Source of the DNA: Stictocephala bisonia | Taxonomy: Eukaryota > Arthropoda > Insecta > Hemiptera > Membracidae | Length of the DNA: 64,000 bases | Direction of reading: 5' to 3' | Assembly: GCA_035578905.1 (NCBI GenBank) | Contig: JAQJVL010000103.1 | Location: 1,116,001-1,180,000 of the forward strand | Part shown: positions 12,801 through 21,985 of the stretch, piece after piece | Numbering within the stretch: the first letter of the stretch is position 1 | How the letters are laid out: every line of letters starts with the position of its first letter | Translations under genes and position numbers: made by a program | The notes under the pieces: generated by a model | Told to the model about the DNA's origin: nothing | Seen by the model: the letters and a program-made list of their open reading frames with translations, nothing else | Database searches by the model: none

Positions 12801-15800
12801 ACAGATACCTCTTTAATCAAACAATTCTTTATAAATGCAAACTGTAAATATTAGCACTATGTTTCTAATTATTTTAAATCTACATTAAAATGTTAATTTT
12901 GAAAGAATTGCTTTTTTCATCATACTTTTTTTATAAATAACTATATAACTTTTGTAAATAATTATGTTGCTTTGCAGGTTTTGATTCGTACACAGTTTAT
13001 ACTCAAAGTGAAGCCAAGAGGAAAGTATTGAAAGGAGATGAAGAGGCATACAAGCACTTAAAATACAAATCTAATCTATGTTTGGATTTAGCATTAGGAG
13101 TAAGTAAAATTTGTCTCGTGTAAGGTTTTTCAAAATGTTTCTTCACTTTATTGTATACTTTTAATTTTTGTTTGTTTAACCATCTCCACTTTAAATCCTA
13201 TATCTAATTATCTTTTCTGTTTTTGTGACCAACTGCCACAGTTTGACTTTTGCCATCCTCCTATCCTCCCCACTTCTGCCCCACTGGCAACCGAAGAATG
13301 TCCATTTGCTACCCATATCTAAAATAAGCTTTTCTTTATCTGCAATAACTAATTCTCCTTCCCCTTTCATCCCACACCACATTATTTTGCTCATAACATC
13401 GGTTCAATGTATTTTCTTTAAATGTCATTTCAGCTGCTTCTAAAGTTTGATGTAATTAATATTCTTTTGCCTGCTTGTTAACTTTTTTCCCATTCAAAAA
13501 TATTTATCTAATTTATAAATAGAAGAAGTGGCAGTAGTGGTTGCCTTTTCCAATTATTATTTTCCTTATTCTCAATATTAATTTCCTTATTTCAAACTCC
13601 CTCAATAATATCTCTAGAAGGAGTTAAAAAGTATTTCTAAAGAATGCCTTCAGTGTTATTTCACTGCAAGGAAAGCATTACAATATTTACATACAAAGTA
13701 ACATATCTTCTTAACGGTCTTAAATATGTTATTGTAATGTTTCAACTCTCTTATAGGTAAAACAGCTGTTCTTAGTTGTCAGTATTAAATAATATGCTTA
13801 GTTTCTGCATTCCTTGTAATTCATAGAGGTACATTCCTTGTAATTCATAGAGGTACATTCCTTGTAATTCCTATACATTCAATTTGGTGCAGCAAAAGTG
13901 TTACATATTGGGCAGTTATTTGTCTGTCATAAAATTGACATTTTATGAACTATTTTATTTATTTAAATATTCTCCTTCAGTCTGTAGTTTTTTTTCTCGT
14001 ACATCACTCAGTGTTCTCTTTCTTTCTACATTTGTAGTGTGTACTCTTTCTATGTCCAAACAAACGATTCAAGTCTTCCCCTTTTACGCTTATTTTGAAT
14101 TAAACTCGTTCTTCTAATCCACCAACAGTTCACTTCATATTTTGCAATGACTTAAACGTAACTCTTTATATAACTCTTTTTCATTTGACTTTAAATGAGT
14201 TATTTCTACTTCACACTATTGCTGATATATATCTAGCTTGTCTTGCTTGCTAACCTCCATATCATACTTGCCACTTGCCTGCACAACACTTTTTACATTT
14301 GAGAACGTCCGTCCAGTCTAATAACTCCTCTTCCTCTGCCACCAGAGGCTTATCCTTTGTGCCTACCAAGTACTTCTCCTCACACTGAGCCTTGACTGTA
14401 ACTGCAGCTTTTTCATTTTTGTATCATTCAACTACTCCTATATTTCTTAATTGATTTCCAAAGTCATGGTATTCTGATAATGTCAGCACTATATTTTGTA
14501 TATTTACAATGTTTTTCTTGTACATTATAGCAAATATAAAATGCAAAATTAATATTTACCTTCCAATTCTAAACCTATTTCTGAACTCCTTTGCCTCATT
14601 CTTTGTCTGATTTCTTCAGCATTTGCTCAATAAGAGAATGACTTAATTTTTCCAACTATTTTTTTTTAACCACAATAATTTTCCTTGCCATCCTACTATT
14701 TGAAACTTCTTATTATCTCTCAAGTCTTCATCAGTTATTTCTGTCAACATCATCGTTCATATACTTATGCATAAAATTCTCTTGTCTCTGCCAATCTAAG
14801 TTGAATCAACTTTCTCTAAATCCCTCATTATTCCACATCACAAACTTCCCTCCTGTTCTTCTTTGAATGTTGTACTCCTATTTTCTTTTGTGATTTAGCA
14901 TTACTTATCCATCTTTCTACTGTATCTATGATTTGCCAGACCCCTATCTCTCCATTCCTCTTTTTTCTTTTTTTTCTAGCACAATTCATGCTAAACATAA
15001 TATCCAGCTGCGCTTTTCAGCATGCATGTGAAGAGATATTCTTCAATGTGTATTAATATTTAATTATATTAAATTAATTACCTTTGTCACCAGTCCCAAA
15101 TTTGTTGTGGTAGTAACGATCATTTGTACATTAAAATGCCATCTTCAGACACAATATGCCAAAAAGGCATCGTTAAACTTTATAAATTTTTGGAATATTT
15201 TAATTCCAATTAAAATACTAAGTATAATTTTGTAACTGCAAATGTTTCAAATTCAATCTAGGCACCAATATAATTAGTTTTTAAAAATATACCCATTTTA
15301 ATAATAATATTACTAATATTAATTATTAATTAAGATGAAAGCACTCACCAAGATGTGATTACTTGACCATTATTTAAGTATTTTTACTGTCGAATTTGAT
15401 ATATTTAAACTATTGTTTATTTCCTAATTTAACAATTAATAATTTCTTAAACAAATTATTTATCTATTTTTCCCCCCACATTATGTATAACTGTTACACT
15501 GTTATACATAATGTTACACTGTTCCCACATTTATCTTGTAACTGTTAAAAACCACTGTTTTAATGGTTGTTCTTTTAAACAGAGCAATGGAGCTGTCTTC
15601 AGTTCATCAAATTTTGTCAATGGCAAGCCTAACCTGCGCAAAAATTTCCTTCAAGTTCTTTCTAACAAGATCACTGACAGTATAACAAGTGTTGAAGTGA
15701 AACAAGAATGTAAATGTGAATTGGACAGAGGAATGATTGCAAAAACAAAGTGCAAAATTGTCAGCAAGAAAGAAAAAGAAGCTCTATCAGTAGTAAGTAT

Positions 15801-18660
15801 TAATAATTTAAAATATTATATTTAGGAACTACGTATTGATTAATAGTTTTGAGGAATTTTTGTTGGCCTAACCTTAGCATTTAATTTTTGAGACATGAAT
15901 GCAATCAATTGTCCATCTTTACATTCCATATAACTTATAAATAAGTTATTAAATAAAAGTTGGATGGTTAAAATGACTACAAATGAATGTCACACAAGTA
16001 AATCATGTACAGAAATTATGGTGATGCATTTTTATAAACAATGCTTACAACCCTCAGACCAGAGGAACTCACAAAGGAGTCAATAAGGGGGACCCCTATT
16101 TCTTTTGAGAATGCCTTTGGTCTAAAGATGATCAGTGTGGTTTACCGAAATCAATTACTGTAATATATGTAGATTTTGTACTTGTGTATTGACTGACGTA
16201 ATTTGAGCAAGAGTAAAAATACTACCATCAAAACTAATATTAGTATTTTTAACAATGAATATGGCTACAACAGAAATGATGAATACATATAATGTAACAA
16301 AGCAAGAACATTATTACTACATCCTCCAATACAAACAAGGGCAGTGTTATTGAACCGCCAACCCATACATGTAAAGTGGTATTACCTGGTAAAACCCATC
16401 CACAAACACACATACACGTACATTGTAATAGACCCACCCACCCATACACGTACATTGGTATTGACCGACCCATACACGTACATTGTTATTGATCCACCCT
16501 CCCACCCATACACGTACATTGGTATTGACCCACCCGCCCACCCATACACGTACAGTGGTATTGACCCACCTGCCCACCCATACACGTACATTGGTATTGA
16601 GCAACCCACCCACCCATACACGTACATTGGTATTGACCAACCCGCCCACCCATACACGTACATTGGTATTGACCCACACGCCCACCCATACACGTACATT
16701 GGTATTGACCCACCCGCCCACCCATACATGTACATTGGTATTGACCCACCCGCCCACCCATACACGTACATTGGTATTGAGCAACCCACCCACCCATACA
16801 CGTACATTGGTATTGACCAACCCGCCCACCCATACACGTACATTGGTATTGACCCACACGCCCACCCATACACGTACATTGGTATTGACCAACCCGCCCA
16901 CCCATACATGTACATTGGTATTGACCCACCCCATACACGTACAGTGGTGTTCATTTGTAATGTATTTTTCTGCCAACACATAATATTTTAATTATTAAAA
17001 TACTAATTAAAATTATAAGTGTGCATGATCATTGAGAAGTGTTTATTTTTTTATACTTAGTATAAGATGGGTAAATTAACACTACATAATGCTTAAACGA
17101 ATAGCAGGTACCCTAAATACAGCATAACATGTCTTAGGTTTAATGAACAAGCTTACTGTTTACTGTTTTTACTTTGTTAAAAAGTATATTTCAAAGATAT
17201 GAAATAGATTAGCTTGAGTTGATAACTTACCTGAAATAGATTTGCTTGATTTTATACCTACATGAATTAGATTACCTTTAATAGATTACTTGAGTTGATA
17301 CCTACATGAAATATATTAGATCGAGATTATTACTAATAGCTAGAACTTCCGGGAACAACCGCACCAAAGTGTTATTTATATCACCAAATATTAGCCCATG
17401 CTGAGATTCTCAGTGGGATCTCTATGACTAGTTATTAGTAATGTCACCAGCCACTTAAACCCACAAAATAAGATTTAGTTGATACCTACCTAAATTAGAT
17501 TCCTTGAGTTAGTAACTACTTGACATTGGTTATTAGACTTGGATGTGAATTTTGAAGGTTGATTTGTAGCTCATACACAAATTAAACATAATTTATATTA
17601 AGTGAATTTTCAGATGTGTAATTCATATATGCATGAGAGATGTAGGGTTAAAACTCCATAGTCCAAGAAACACAAACAAGAGTATGATCTGAGAATATGT
17701 TTCCTGAAAGCTTTCAGCAAATAACTTTGTATATTTAAAAATTGCCTTGGTTTAAAAAAATCCAAGTCAACCAAAATCAGAGAAAATAAAATACTAAAAT
17801 ACAAAGTACGTGTGTCTTAGAGTTTAAATATTGACTTCCCCTCACAGAACTAAGTCAACGTTTTGTAACCATTTAACATGTGCCTGATTGAAAGACCAGC
17901 TAATCCCTATTCAAAAAAAGTGCAAAATGGGCTATTATTAAGTCTAAAATAAATTAAAAAATAATTATTTTAGTAAAGATCAATTTCAGATAAAAAAAAG
18001 ATAACTGAAGTTGTAGAAGGGTAAATATAATAGGAGCAGCTGTGACTGCCATCTATGCACGTTATTTGATTATGTAGAGCAGCGGTTCTCAACCTTTTAG
18101 CACTGGCGCCCCCCTTTGAACACTGAAGATAGCTCACGCCTCCCCTCCAGTCAATAATTGGTTGGTTCAAGTTAGAACAGTGAAATTATGAAACTGACGA
18201 TGCTAACTCTACATTAGCAAAAGCTGGGATGCAAAATAAAAATCCAGATATATTTAAATACGAAAGTTAATTTGATGGTTTTGAAAGTTTTTGTTTTTTA
18301 ACAAAATATATACTTTTTAATTTTTTTCTTTGTACCCTCACGCCTCCCCTGAAATTCTCTCACGCCCCCCCAGGGGGGCGCGCCCCCCCAGGTTGAGAAC
18401 CACTGATGTAGAGAATGAAACCTTAATTAAAAGACATTTAATATGGTTTAATGAAGCCAATTTACATTAATCAACCATTTTGATGTGTTTAGAGGTACAA
18501 TATATTTATGTTTGATGGACATCTCTCTCTGAATAAAATTTGCTTATTTTCTTATATCTGGTAATAAATGTAATGCAAGCATAGAGCCTCCAAACTAACC
18601 TAACCTAACATTTTCAATTTTTTTCAGAAGGGAGGTGTTAAAGGAGGTGTGAAAGCCTAA
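2982..18660 (+). CDS. apolipophorin (apoLp-II/I), 3' part of gene, eight exons
   Basis: Joined exons give about 386 residues of the C-terminus of an apolipophorin precursor, the non-exchangeable apoprotein of the insect lipophorin particle that carries lipids through the haemolymph. The order is a Cys-rich segment ending a von Willebrand D-type module (NCFPL, REACNKLV, QACNIAKSYAGYCYY, PDYCGKC), then a von Willebrand A-like fold (ADVVFMIEQLED; FGLIGFGAPEQHWP; TIVGVMASDC), then a Cys/Lys-rich end (KQECKCELDRG) and the tail KGGVKGGVKA. Exons are 2982-3151, 4890-5073, 9192-9385, 10343-10458, 11499-11628, 12978-13099, 15583-15792 and 18628-18660. Every junction has GT/AG and joins in phase. The A-like domain lacks an obvious DxSxS metal site. 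No exon is broken, so this is a live gene. The family call rests on my memory of insect apolipophorin C-termini, not a search. Confidence 0.82.
3342..3374 (+). repeat. poly(T) tract, 33 bases
   Basis: An uninterrupted run of T is followed by GGGAGGGGGG. It may be the tail of an antisense retroposon. The DNA to about 3660 ends with GATAAGTTTGCTGATGCC, which is also found near 9990 after the (CT)n tract. The rest of this intron (3152-4889) shows nothing else I can name. Confidence 0.6.
4890..5073 (+). CDS. apolipophorin exon b (start of A-like domain)
   Basis: The acceptor is TGTCTTCAG ending at 4889 and the donor is GTAAGT at 5074. The split glycine codon is completed by the first two bases. 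It encodes KCHVGSESLKIGEST, then ADVVFMIEQLEDNEDLF and a helix ISPLVSTLTNDLKEHGI. The first strand of the A-like fold reads DVVFMIEQ, where a canonical MIDAS would read DxSxS; those serines are missing. Confidence 0.87.
5987..6850. mobile_element. piggyBac-type non-autonomous element (TTAA-flanked, 856 bp)
   Basis: TTAA at 5987-5990 and 6847-6850 flank inverted ends CACTTTGAAGCCTGGGC and, on the opposite strand, CACTTTGAAGCCTAAGCC. No transposase reading frame is present. It lies in the 4.1-kb apolipophorin intron 5074-9191. The rest of that intron left of it (5074-5986) shows no feature I recognise. Confidence 0.75.
7129..7372. repeat. tandem repeat, four 61-bp units
   Basis: Four head-to-tail units begin TTTGACTGGGCAGAG and end CAGTTTTGACTA. 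The second and third are almost identical; the first and fourth carry a few substitutions, the pattern expected if the array expanded from its middle. Each unit holds the short inverted pair AGTCAAAACT and AGTTTTGACT, so single strands could fold into small hairpins. Confidence 0.9.
8028..8068. repeat. inverted repeat CAGCTGATAACG
   Basis: CAGCTGATAACG is followed after 14 bases by CGTTATCAGCTG, a perfect 12-bp inverted repeat within the pogo-like element. It may be a secondary fold of the element or the ends of a smaller insertion. Confidence 0.7.
8245..8580 (+). repeat. SINE-like dispersed repeat R1, copy 1
   Basis: This block recurs at 24585-24870 with high similarity, and in more divergent or partial form at 38150-38255, 48960-49100 and, inverted, 41385-41520. 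It contains ACGTGGTTCGGATTCCACGT, which reads as a tRNA T-arm with a 6-bp stem and a near-consensus B box, preceded by TTAGCTGAAAATCAG as a weak A box. It ends with a GATCGGCGTCTTAGAGATG segment and AT-rich tail. A tRNA-derived SINE is the likely class. Confidence 0.55.
9192..9385 (+). CDS. apolipophorin exon c (A-like domain)
   Basis: The acceptor is TACTTTTACAG ending at 9191 and the donor is GGTAAATA at 9386. It enters in phase 2 and leaves in phase 1. It encodes DVKFGLIGFGAPEQHWPSIY, a hydrophobic strand as in A-type folds, then GEFNGFTGSAKNIYFSKV and a charged helix DRIKELQKQIQIETG. Confidence 0.87.
9773..9860 (+). repeat. (CT)n / (CCCT)n microsatellite inside dispersed repeat R2
   Basis: A (CT)n run of about 60 bases passes into (CCCT)n. 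The DNA after it, to about 10015, matches the complement of 55850-55960: both hold CTCACCTGAA, GCCAGTGG, ACTACTACTCTGGTGTTAGT and a GTCCTA segment in the same order. The microsatellite is therefore part of a mobile repeat family. Confidence 0.75.
10343..10458 (+). CDS. apolipophorin exon d (A-like domain)
   Basis: The acceptor is CTGTTTTCAG ending at 10342 and the donor is GTGAGT at 10459. The exon encodes TSKISKAFKEAVSYPFRPEA followed by AKTIVGVMASDCDTSILP. The buried strand TIVGVMASDC corresponds to a central strand of the A-like fold. It leaves in phase 0. Confidence 0.85.
11145..11330 (+). repeat. Penelope-like element tail (3' UTR fragment)
   Basis: This fragment contains CTGAGGA, a GGTGA/TCACC stem and CCGAAATCGATCAC, then ATTGTAATATATTTGTGCAT and ATTGTAATAAATTTGTGTTG. 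The same text, inverted, lies at 45060-45245 next to a Penelope-like reading frame, and a decayed version is at 16040-16200. No coding part is attached here. It sits in the apolipophorin intron 10459-11498, where nothing else is recognised. Confidence 0.6.
11499..11628 (+). CDS. apolipophorin exon e (A-like domain)
   Basis: The acceptor is TTTTTTCCTTGCAG ending at 11498 and the donor is GTAAGT at 11629. It encodes FRAFKHILHKIHLLDSGIVL, then NLVAPLRDLELEGKDEKTA. It enters in phase 0 and leaves in phase 1, with a glycine codon split across the intron. Confidence 0.85.
12005..12246 (-). repeat. tRNA-derived SINE
   Basis: Read on the minus strand from about 12246, the head GGAGTGTCCGTAGATGAGG is followed by GGCTAAGGCAGTGGCTTG and GGTTCGGGTTCGATTCCCG. 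This is a tRNA-like module with an A-box-like start and a full B box. A tRNA-unrelated body follows to about 12005. It lies antisense in the apolipophorin intron 11629-12977. It is too divergent in the stems to be a functional tRNA gene. Confidence 0.75.
12978..13099 (+). CDS. apolipophorin exon f (A-like domain)
   Basis: The acceptor is GTTGCTTTGCAG ending at 12977 and the donor is GTAAGT at 13100. It encodes FDSYTVYTQSEAKRKVLKG, then DEEAYKHLKYKSNLCLDLAL. It leaves in phase 0. Confidence 0.85.
13100..15582. other. apolipophorin intron with pyrimidine-rich stretch
   Basis: From about 13190 to 15000 the + strand is unusually rich in C and T, and several short frames on the minus strand are Lys/Glu-rich. 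This may be the decayed, antisense remnant of a LINE, but I could not identify a conserved motif, so no gene is called. A 24-bp tandem repeat (CATTCCTTGTAATTCATAG plus AGGTA) lies at 13808-13870. Confidence 0.4.
13808..13870 (+). repeat. 24-bp tandem repeat, 2.6 copies
   Basis: Units begin CATTCCTTGTAATTC at 13808, 13832 and 13856; the third is incomplete. The first two are identical. Confidence 0.9.
15583..15792 (+). CDS. apolipophorin exon g (Cys/Lys-rich C-terminal part)
   Basis: The acceptor is TCTTTTAAACAG ending at 15582 and the donor is GTAAGT at 15793. It encodes SNGAVFSSSNFVNGKPNLRK, a helix FLQVLSNKITDSI, then VEVKQECKCELDRG and TKCKIVSKKEKEALSV. Three cysteines may pair with each other. 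It leaves in phase 0. Confidence 0.87.
16040..16200. repeat. decayed pair of Penelope tail fragments
   Basis: CCTCAGACCAGAGGAACTCAC near 16056 matches the inverted tail at 45211-45235. It is followed by TTTGGTCTAAAGATGATCAG and TTTACCGAAATCAATTAC in the direct orientation, like 11165-11215. The two pieces face each other, as at 45.2 kb. Confidence 0.45.
16419..16950. repeat. minisatellite, 36-bp unit, about 14 copies
   Basis: Units read CACCCATACACGTACATTGG then TATTGACC and a variable 6-8 bases. Because 36 is a multiple of three, the array is open in several frames on both strands; translated, one frame gives repeats of HPYTYIGIDPPA. A five-unit block of 180 bp starting near 16598 is repeated from about 16778 with the same order of unit variants. 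The long frames are products of the repeat and are not called as genes. A degenerate relative lies at 60041-60260. Confidence 0.92.
17340..17470. repeat. dispersed repeat R3, copy 1
   Basis: TCCGGGAACAACCGCACCAAA then GTGTTATTTATATCACCAAA matches 59965-60010 (GACGACTGCGTCCAGGTG, TTATTTACATCACCAAACG) and, more weakly, 48925-48965 (TTTCCGGTGACAACCGCGTC). In copies 1 and 2 the family lies next to the 36-bp minisatellite, so the two probably belong to one element. Confidence 0.5.
18072..18413. mobile_element. hAT-type MITE with 8-bp target duplication
   Basis: A 326-bp element (18080-18405) has ends CAGCGGTTCTCAACC and GGTTGAGAACCACTG, near-perfect inverted repeats of hAT type, and is flanked by ATGTAGAG on both sides (18072-18079 and 18406-18413). 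A C-rich GCGCCCCCC segment follows the left end and recurs in inverted form before the right end. There is no coding capacity. It lies antisense or sense in the last apolipophorin intron. Confidence 0.92.
18628..18660 (+). CDS. apolipophorin terminal coding exon
   Basis: The acceptor is a TTTTTTTCAG tract ending at 18627. The exon adds KGGVKGGVKA and the stop TAA at 18658-18660. The previous exon leaves in phase 0, so the join is clean. Confidence 0.75.
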   Translation, partial: KGGVKGGVKA

Positions 18661-19325
18661 GACACCAAAGTATTCTGTTGCCTAATGTTCACCAAGTCAT
18701 CACCACACATTTGAGAATCTCCTACGTTTTTCAATAGTTGCCGTACTTTTAATTGAAATAGTAATTTTTTTAAGATTTAGAGGCATTTATACGTATTTGA
18801 AAGACAATTTAAGTTCTTATGATACCTTATTAGTAACAATACACACTTCACCATCATTTAGATAGTATTTTTAGGATCACTCATCATAAATGTAACATAA
18901 GTACTTTGTAAAATATTTGTTATACTTTAAGTTAAGTTTAGATCATATATTTTAAATATTTAGATAACTTTGTATTTGTATGTTACTGATTTTTGTAATG
19001 TAAGCTTTAAATTTTAAACTGATACAGTAATGTAAAAAAAATGTAAGTTTTATTATCAATTTATACAATCTTTAGCATTGTAAAATGCTAATCATAAAAA
19101 AAATCAATATATTTTGGTGCTAGATAATTAATACTATATTTTACAGAGATTAATATCTTATTCATAGTAAACTTAAACATCATTTAATTACATTTTTAAC
19201 TTATATTTTTCTCTTTTTATTGTACTAGTTCAAGAACTATTAATTTGTAAACTACTAATAATGTGATATTTACATCCCTCATTTTCATTATCTTCTCGTC
19301 TAATAAAATAATGTTACGTAGTAAC
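18661..19325 (+). other. probable apolipophorin 3' UTR
   Basis: AT-rich DNA without open frames follows the stop codon. AATAAA at 19302-19307 is a suitable poly(A) signal, with a GTAGTAACTTATTTTG stretch after it. The exact cleavage site cannot be seen. Confidence 0.6.
19302..19307 (+). terminator. candidate poly(A) signal
   Basis: Canonical AATAAA about 640 bp after the apolipophorin stop. Other AATAAA-like strings occur in such AT-rich DNA, so this is a choice by position. Confidence 0.5.
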
Positions 19326-20394
19326 TTATTTTGTTTCATTATCATTCAAAACCAAACGTATTAAGAATCCACGACTCTCCCTCCCACTCTGGTGTACATC
19401 AGTGTTGACCTTCTTAAGCATAAGTCGGGTTTAGTCATCAGAGGTTTTGTATTCTGTGTAAAGAGGGCCTTCTTCACTTACTTCAAGTGTCCTTGAGACG
19501 ATAGTTATCAAATCTCTTCCACACACCATCAACCTAGCATGTTCCACTCTTCACATAGCTCATCTCCAAAATGATTATTGTGACGAGTATTGCATACAGT
19601 ACCTCTTTCATGACAAAAAAATACTTATTTATTTTTACTAGGTGTTACAGATCTATTTGATACCAAGGCTGTCCAGTAAGTGTCAGATATTTTGAAATAC
19701 ATAAAAAAAATGTGAAAACGCCATTTTTCAGTATATTTAATTGAAAACTACACTTTTTAAGTTTACCTATATTATTCACCATCAAAATTTAAACACGTCA
19801 TAAAGTGGCACAAGCTTTTTAATTCCATATTTTTGGAAATGTATTGTTCAAAATGTTGACTATTTATTTATACTGTCATCAGTTTGAGTCACTATTGTAG
19901 GACTCTATTGCAGGTCAAGTATTTATCATTAGAAAGAGACAAAGTGATGTGTAGTAAAACACATATCTCGTAAGTTAATAAAGCAAAGGAAATGATGAAA
20001 ATGTAATGAAGAATTTATCCGGTTCATATCAATTTTACAAATGTACGAAATTTGGTTATAAATTTAATTAATAAAGGGTCAGTACTTCCTATAAGGGTTT
20101 CGAGTGATATGGGATAAAAGATAATGTTAAATGCCAATGGCCTTGAGTGGGGGGTCCGACTTTATTGCAAGGTAATTGTGACTAGCAACATCAAGAGTGT
20201 CTGTTCCTTTAATGGCTGACCGTTCGGTGATCCCGTTCTTGCAGGCAACCCAATCACTAAGTCACTGGTGGTGGTCAAAAAGTCACCTTAAAGCCGTTGG
20301 TCCCACTGTGATCTTATATTTGTAAGGCAATAGCTTTTTAAGCATGTTTTAAAGTAAGCACAAGAGAGCCTTACTCTTTCAATTTTTGGAGAGG
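19326..20394. other. intergenic DNA, no gene recognised
   Basis: No exon, transposase or terminal repeat was recognised. A GC-richer portion at 20140-20320 (GTCACTGGTGGTGGTC and neighbours) may be an unclassified repeat fragment. Confidence 0.4.
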
Positions 20395-20860
20395 TTCAAA
20401 TTCAATTCATCTTTATTCATTTTTTGTTATGACAGTATATTATGAATAGTATCAAATTACATTAGAGTATTAAAATACTCAGCTTGCTATTTAGTTATTT
20501 ACAATAACATTACAGTACGGTATATAAAAACAAACCATTTCTTACCAGTTAAATAATTCCTATATAGAATATAGTGCTTTTTTAACTGAAAATTCTGTTA
20601 ACATTGATTTAAATCTTTTTTCATTCTCAACACTTTTAATAGACTGCGGAATACATTTCAAAAATGTTATACCATTGTAAGATCCTTTTCTCTTAAATAT
20701 TTCTAATTTATGATAAGGTAATACTATTTAATTTTTACTACGAGTATTATAGTTGCGGATATCGTTGTGTCCTATAAAATTATCAAAGTTATTTTTGATT
20801 AGCATTATGTACTTCCATATATATAAACTATGCACTGTCAGAATTTTAAAAACAAATTTA
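20395..20860 (-). pseudogene. LINE fragment C: 3' end of a jockey/CR1-like element
   Basis: The minus strand encodes HNDIRNYNTRSKN and, after a stop, LPYHKLEIFKRKGSYNGITF and KCIPQSIKSVENEKRFKSML. This is the usual C-terminal end of an insect CR1/jockey-like reverse transcriptase, where an NYNTR motif precedes a conserved tail. It is followed by a short 3' UTR ending in a GAATTGAATTTG-like tail at 20395. The 5' part is missing, as is normal for LINE insertions. It is a different subfamily from its neighbour at 20861-21985. Confidence 0.7.
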
Positions 20861-21985
20861 AATTCCATTTATTTGTCATACAACTATTATAGCATTGACA
20901 AAGTCATATGTACAGCACGTCTATGCTAGTCAATAGATTCTTAAGAATATAAATTCAAAACATGAATAGATAGAAATAATAATAATAAATTAATTGATTA
21001 TGAGCAATTACATACCTTTACAGTTTATTTAATTAATTAAATAAAAAATAGGTATAAATAAAAAGTTGATTAAATGAAAGGCTGCTTTAGGAGCTAATTA
21101 TATAAGTTTATTAAGTGGAATGAATCAAAAATCAATATTAGGAATACTAAAAAATTCGTCAATAGAATAAAATTGGTTCTTCAGGAGCCAGTTAAAAAAT
21201 GTATTACAGAAAGATTTTTCTGAATACTTGTCAATCAAGTTGGTTAATTTATTATAAACTCTAAGTGAAACTATATTATGGCTGTTTGAAGTTTTATGTA
21301 ATCTAACAAAATTAATAGTAGCTTGATCTTTAATCCTAGTTTTATACTGATGAGCACTTTTTTTAATTATACCAGGAGTTCTTAAAACATATAAAATCAA
21401 ATCAAAGATGTAAATATTTATGACAGTTAGAATATTCAATTTAACAAATAGGTGTTTACAATGTTCTATAGGACCTACATTTGAGATTGCTCTTATAGCC
21501 CTTTTCTGCAGAAGTAATATTTCCTCTATCCTACTGCAATTCCCATAAAAGATTATTCCATATCTAAATATTGACTGAAAGTAAGCAAAATAAGCCGATC
21601 TAATATAATTTTGATGCACACAGTAAGTTAATCGTTTTAATAAATGAATTACTCTGGATAATTTACCACTAATATAATCTACATGTGGTCCCCAAGACAG
21701 AGTTTTGTCTATAAAAATTCCTACAAATTTAACACTGTCAGTTGAATTATCACTTAAATTGTTTTCACTGACCGGTCTTAAAGAAAATGTTACTTCTTTA
21801 GTTTTATCTTCATTTAGGAGAAATCCATTTGATTTGAACCATTCAGATGCTTTCTTTAGTGTTCTTTCACCTAGTGATTTAAGTTGTTCAAAGTTTGAAT
21901 TTGAATTAAAAAAGGTTGAATCGTCGGCATAAAGATAAGTTTTACTATTTACAAAATTTGGAAGGAACAATAAAGTATTGTCTTA
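20861..21985 (-). pseudogene. LINE fragment A: C-terminal reverse transcriptase
   Basis: A 281-codon frame at 21125-21970 runs from the catalytic strand LYADDSTFFNSN through KASEWFKSNGFLLNEDKTKE (thumb region) to IRSAYFAYFQSIFRYGIIFY and the C-terminal WLLKNQFYSIDEFFSI. This is the end of a non-LTR reverse transcriptase. The 3' UTR continues to about 20861, ending in a CATTGACAAAGTCATATG segment also seen near 36236. The frame is intact as far as it goes; the endonuclease and the first RT blocks are missing. The element at 36186-36780 belongs to the same family. Confidence 0.85.

Noticed and set aside
13191..15000. LINE or protein gene antisense in the apolipophorin intron
   Set aside because: Purine bias on the minus strand gives Lys/Glu-rich frames, but no RT or endonuclease motif could be read.
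16419..16950. CRISPR-like array
   Set aside because: Units are contiguous and similar, without unique spacers, in a eukaryotic intron with no cas genes.
16344..16991. Long open frames on both strands (up to 215 codons) through the minisatellite
   Set aside because: They are produced by a stop-free 36-bp repeat unit; there are no splice sites, and the array is eroded at its second locus.
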